From: JAHFRG01 sp041495205
GTDB taxonomy: Bacteria > Pseudomonadota > Gammaproteobacteria > Burkholderiales > JAHFRG01
Direction: 5' to 3'
Assembly (NCBI GenBank): GCA_041495205.1
Contig: JBGQCF010000005.1
Span: forward strand, 27,773 to 91,772
DNA: 64,000 nt
Position numbers and translations under genes: made by a program. Shown in pieces: positions 61,226 through 64,000 of this stretch; the first letter of the stretch is position 1, and every line of letters begins with the position of its first letter. Below the pieces are notes generated by a model, which saw only the letters and a program-made list of their open reading frames with translations, did no database searches and was not told the DNA's origin.

Positions 61226-61759
61226 CTACTCGTCCTGAACGAGCTGCCCGGGAAACAGCACTTCGCTGTAACCAAAATTGCGCATGTCGCGGATGCGCAT
61301 CAGATAAAGTATCCCCTGCAAATGATCGCATTCATGCTGCACCACGCGCGCATGAAAGCCGCTCACACTGCGCTCTATGGTTTTGCCGTACTCATCGTAC
61401 CCCTGATAGCGCAAGCGCTTGTAGCGAGGCACCAGGCCGCGCATGCCCGGGACACTCAGGCAGCCTTCCCAGGCCTCTTCCATTTCCTGGTCCAGAGACG
61501 CGATCTTGGGATTGATGAGCACGGTATACGGCACTTCCTCGGCATCGGGATAGCGCGGGTTGCGCTTTACCCCGAAGATCACCACCTGCAGGCCGATGCT
61601 GATCTGCGGCGCGGCAAGCCCCGCGCCATCCAGCGCCTCCATGGTATGGTGCATGTCCTGAACCAGCTCATGCAATTGCGGCGTGTCAAAGGCCGTGACC
61701 GGCTTGGCCACTTCAAACAGGCGCGGATCGCCCATTTTTAATACTGTTTTAACCGCCAT
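61226..61759 (-). CDS. def: peptide deformylase
   Basis: Removes the formyl group from nascent proteins. The three motifs are GAGLAAPQI, EGCLSVPG (Cys metal ligand) and QHECDHLQG (HExxH zinc-type site). Start at ATG 61759, overlapping the mtnP-like stop by 11 bp; ATG at 61768 is an alternative. 177 residues. No fmt gene is adjacent. Convergent with glnD (7 bp). Confidence 0.95.
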   Translation of the reverse strand: MAVKTVLKMGDPRLFEVAKPVTAFDTPQLHELVQDMHHTMEALDGAGLAAPQISIGLQVVIFGVKRNPRYPDAEEVPYTVLINPKIASLDQEMEEAWEGCLSVPGMRGLVPRYKRLRYQGYDEYGKTIERSVSGFHARVVQHECDHLQGILYLMRIRDMRNFGYSEVLFPGQLVQDE

Positions 61760-62495
61760 CGAACTCAACCAGTTTTTCCAGTATGGTTTTGACCCGCTCC
61801 AGGGATTTTTGCATGGCCGCTTCCAGGTTCTCGAAATGGATCTCGCGTTTACTTGAACCCTTGCCTGCTGCGTAGTTCACCACAACAGCTATGGTGGCAT
61901 AACACAGTCCAAGTTCCCGGGCCAATGCCGCCTCAGGCATGCCGGTCATTCCCACCATATCAGCGCCGTCCCGCTCAAGCCGGCTGATTTCCGCCGCACT
62001 TTCCAGGCGCGGGCCCTGAGAGGCGCCATAAACTCCGCCTGCCACCACCTTTTGTTTGGCTTTTTCTGCAGCTTTTATTAAGCGCTGGCGCAGCTCTTCG
62101 CAATAAGGCCATGTGAAATCAATGTGCGTGACCGGTTTTTCCGGGCCATCGAAAAAAGTGGATTTGCGCCCGTGGGTGTAATCTATAATCTGGTCGGGAA
62201 TGGCAATGATTCCCGGCGTTAAATCGGAGCGTATACCGCCTACCGAGGCTACCGATACCACGTGCGTGGCGTGTTGCGCATGCAGCGCCCAGATATTGGC
62301 GCGGTAATTCACCTGATGCGGCGGTATGGTATGGCCATAACCGTGGCGCGCCAAAAAGATTACGTCGCGTCCGCCGATCTTGCCGAAAGTCAATGCGCCC
62401 GAAGGTTCTCCGTAAGGGGTACGGATCACCTTGTGATGCGACATCTCCAGGTTTGCGAGCTTGGTAAGGCCGGTGCCGCCGATGATCGCGAGCAT
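61749..62495 (-). CDS. S-methyl-5'-thioinosine phosphorylase
   Basis: Purine nucleoside phosphorylase family. LAIIGGTGLTKL, FLARHGYGHTIPPHQVNYRA, DMVGMTGMPEAALARELGL and VVNYAAGKG closely resemble the Pseudomonas S-methyl-5'-thioinosine phosphorylase pattern rather than classical MtnP; the reaction would cleave methylthioinosine in a salvage branch using a deaminase. Start at ATG 62495. 248 residues. Substrate specificity (MTA versus MTI) cannot be fixed by reading, so no symbol is assigned. Confidence 0.8.
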   Translation of the reverse strand: MLAIIGGTGLTKLANLEMSHHKVIRTPYGEPSGALTFGKIGGRDVIFLARHGYGHTIPPHQVNYRANIWALHAQHATHVVSVASVGGIRSDLTPGIIAIPDQIIDYTHGRKSTFFDGPEKPVTHIDFTWPYCEELRQRLIKAAEKAKQKVVAGGVYGASQGPRLESAAEISRLERDGADMVGMTGMPEAALARELGLCYATIAVVVNYAAGKGSSKREIHFENLEAAMQKSLERVKTILEKLVEFDGG

Positions 62496-62529
62496 GCTGT
62501 TTAACTTCCCCAAGTTTAGCGAAACTTGC

Positions 62530-63075
62530 TTATTTTAGCGCATAGATCGCAGGCAAATTACGCCATGCGCCGTACACATCCATGCCGTAACCGAAAACAT
62601 AGCGATTGGGTACGGTAACGCCCACAAAATCCGCCTGTATGGGTTTGGGTTTGCCGGTATCTTTATTGGCAAGCACGGCGCTGAAAAAAGATTTTGCGCC
62701 AGCGTTTAAAATCCGTTCACGAATCGCGGCAAGCGTCTGCCCTTCATCGAGTATGTCATCCAGCACCAATACCGTCCTTCCTTTTACATTCTCCCGCGGA
62801 GCGATTTTCCAGTTTATTTCTCCGCCGCTAGTATCGTCGTCGTAACGCGATACGTGGATGTAGTCAAAATCCAATGGAAAACCTAGAAGTGGCAGCAAAT
62901 GCCCAGTAAATACCACCGACCCACCCATCACACTTAATACCAAGGGCTGTTTGTCGGAAAGCTTCGCTGAAATCTCCAGAGCCACGCGTTTTACCGCTTC
63001 AGACACAATAACGGCGGAACACACCTGTTCCGCCGTATCGAGAATGTGCCGAGCTTTTTCGTAGGTGAGCTTCAA
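62530..63075 (-). CDS. hpt: hypoxanthine-guanine phosphoribosyltransferase
   Basis: Salvages hypoxanthine/guanine with PRPP. The PRPP motif VLVLDDILDEGQTL is clear; SVMGGSVVFTGHLLPLL and NRYVFGYGMD-type residues bind the purine. 181 residues. It lies next to the methylthioinosine phosphorylase, which releases hypoxanthine, and so the two form a plausible salvage unit (inferred). Confidence 0.9.
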   Translation of the reverse strand: MKLTYEKARHILDTAEQVCSAVIVSEAVKRVALEISAKLSDKQPLVLSVMGGSVVFTGHLLPLLGFPLDFDYIHVSRYDDDTSGGEINWKIAPRENVKGRTVLVLDDILDEGQTLAAIRERILNAGAKSFFSAVLANKDTGKPKPIQADFVGVTVPNRYVFGYGMDVYGAWRNLPAIYALK

Positions 63076-63107
63076 TCTAGAATGAGAGCTGTGTATAAAC
63101 CAGCAGA

Positions 63108-64000
63108 TTATACCCGGCCTGGTTTCGGCATGCGACAGCCCAGCGAGGAAAGGTATGCGCTGAATTCTTTTCCCACTTCCGGATGTTTCGCAGCAAACGC
63201 CATAGTCGCCTTGAGGTAGCCCAACTTGGAGCCGCAGTCATAGCGCGTGCCGTCGAACTCAAACGCAAGCGCTTTTTCTTCTTTTAGCAAAGAGGCAATT
63301 CCATCGGTAAGCTGAATTTCTCCCCCAGCGCCGGGTTTCAGCTTGCGCAGATGGTGAAAAATCCGCGGTGTCAGAATGTACCGCCCAACCACCCCGAGGC
63401 TCGAAGGCGCTTCATTGGGCTTAGGCTTTTCCACAATGCCGGTTATGACGTGAAGTTTTGGCGCGAGCACCCTGCTTTTAACGATGCCGTATTGCGAGGC
63501 ATCCTTTCGCGCAATTCTTTGCACGCCCAATACTGAACACTGGCACGCGCGGTAGATTTTCATCATCTGCTTGGTTGCCGATGGTTTGGCATCTATCAAA
63601 TCATCCGCCAGAATCACCGCAAAGGGCTCATCGCCGATGACGTTGGCTGCGCACAGCACGGCATGCCCCAGACCGAGCGCCCGCGGCTGCCGCACATAGA
63701 TGCAGCTTGCCTGTTTCGGAATGATGTCCTGCACCGATTTTAGAAGTTCCCGTTTGCCTCTGGCCTGAAGATCTGCCTCGATTTCAGCGGCCTTGTCGAA
63801 ATGGTCCTCGATGGCGCGCTTGCCGCGGCCGGTGATGAACACCAGTTCGGTAATACCGGCTTGCACGGCTTCCTCCACAGCATATTGGATTAAAGGTTTA
63901 TCCACCACCGGCATCATCTCCTTGGGGCTGGCCTTGGTCGCCGGCAGGAAACGGGTACCCATTCCAGCAACAGGAAATACCGCTTTGCGGATTTGATTCA
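63108..64000 (-). CDS. galU: UTP--glucose-1-phosphate uridylyltransferase (5' end at window edge)
   Basis: Makes UDP-glucose for surface polysaccharides. Motifs: AVFPVAGMGTRFLPATKASP and KEMMPVVDKP in the N-terminal nucleotide-binding region, and VGRYILTPRIF. Reading from the window edge, codons NQIRKAVFPVAG precede the ATG at 63962, and bases TG at the edge suit an ATG at 64001, so the true start is probably one base outside the window. About 297 residues in total. Confidence 0.93.
   Translation of the reverse strand, partial: NQIRKAVFPVAGMGTRFLPATKASPKEMMPVVDKPLIQYAVEEAVQAGITELVFITGRGKRAIEDHFDKAAEIEADLQARGKRELLKSVQDIIPKQASCIYVRQPRALGLGHAVLCAANVIGDEPFAVILADDLIDAKPSATKQMMKIYRACQCSVLGVQRIARKDASQYGIVKSRVLAPKLHVITGIVEKPKPNEAPSSLGVVGRYILTPRIFHHLRKLKPGAGGEIQLTDGIASLLKEEKALAFEFDGTRYDCGSKLGYLKATMAFAAKHPEVGKEFSAYLSSLGCRMPKPGRV

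Noticed and set aside
1..64000. CRISPR array, prophage, rRNA operon or insertion-sequence transposase
   Set aside because: No regular short repeats with spacers, no phage or transposase proteins and no rRNA sequence seen.

Overview
The window is a chromosomal segment of a Gram-negative betaproteobacterium, most likely Nitrosomonadales-like (inferred). Support: lipid A genes (lpxA, lpxB, lpxD) next to bamA, skp and rseP; a complete tmk-holB-pilZ-tatD string; an rpoE-rseA-rseB-degP envelope-stress operon; a PEP-synthase regulator; and an S-methyl-5'-thioinosine phosphorylase-type enzyme. Nearly all genes are intact and densely packed, with many ATGA/GTGA overlaps.

Layout. 1-8193 (+): fatty-acid synthesis (fabH end, fabD, fabG, acpP, fabF), then pabC, mltG, tmk, holB, pilZ, tatD. 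8194-19795: an accessory block with mixed strands and larger gaps. It holds a two-domain universal stress protein translationally overlapped with a Lon-like protease, RNA 3'-phosphate cyclase divergent from an RNase Z-like hydrolase, a two-gene operon of small unknown proteins behind a near-ideal FNR/Anr class II promoter, a DUF99 protein that is mainly archaeal, DUF72, CapA-like and helix-hairpin-helix proteins, a DUF4124 lipoprotein-like/secreted protein and a frameshifted YedK/HMCES fossil. It ends at the 3' end of a tRNA-Leu gene. 19796-20328 (-): tRNA-Gly, tRNA-Cys, tRNA-Leu with a clear promoter and a tRNA-Leu fragment between Cys and Leu.

20335-36556 is mainly minus strand: pgsA, uvrC, a family 5 uracil-DNA glycosylase, (efp on +), a CDF metal exporter, nagZ, acpS, pdxJ, recO, era, rnc, a DUF4845 protein, lepB, lepA, then a 275-bp palindromic repeat element, degP, rseB, rseA, rpoE. 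36812-43382: nadB, ygfX, ppsR, trmH and a divergent pair matching the selenoneine genes senA and senB (senC not in the window), then a CopD-like membrane protein. 43386-57510 (-): rnhB, lpxB, lpxA, fabZ, lpxD, skp, bamA, rseP, dxr, cdsA, uppS, frr, pyrH, tsf, rpsB, a long translation-and-envelope cluster. 57823-64000: map and glnD (+), then def, mtnP-like, hpt and the start of galU (-).

The most interesting points are the senA/senB pair, the FNR-type promoter driving two undescribed small proteins, the RNA/DNA-repair flavour of the 8-20 kb block, and a repeat family whose end sequence recurs as a hairpin in the rpsB leader. All calls were made by reading sequence; no database search was run.
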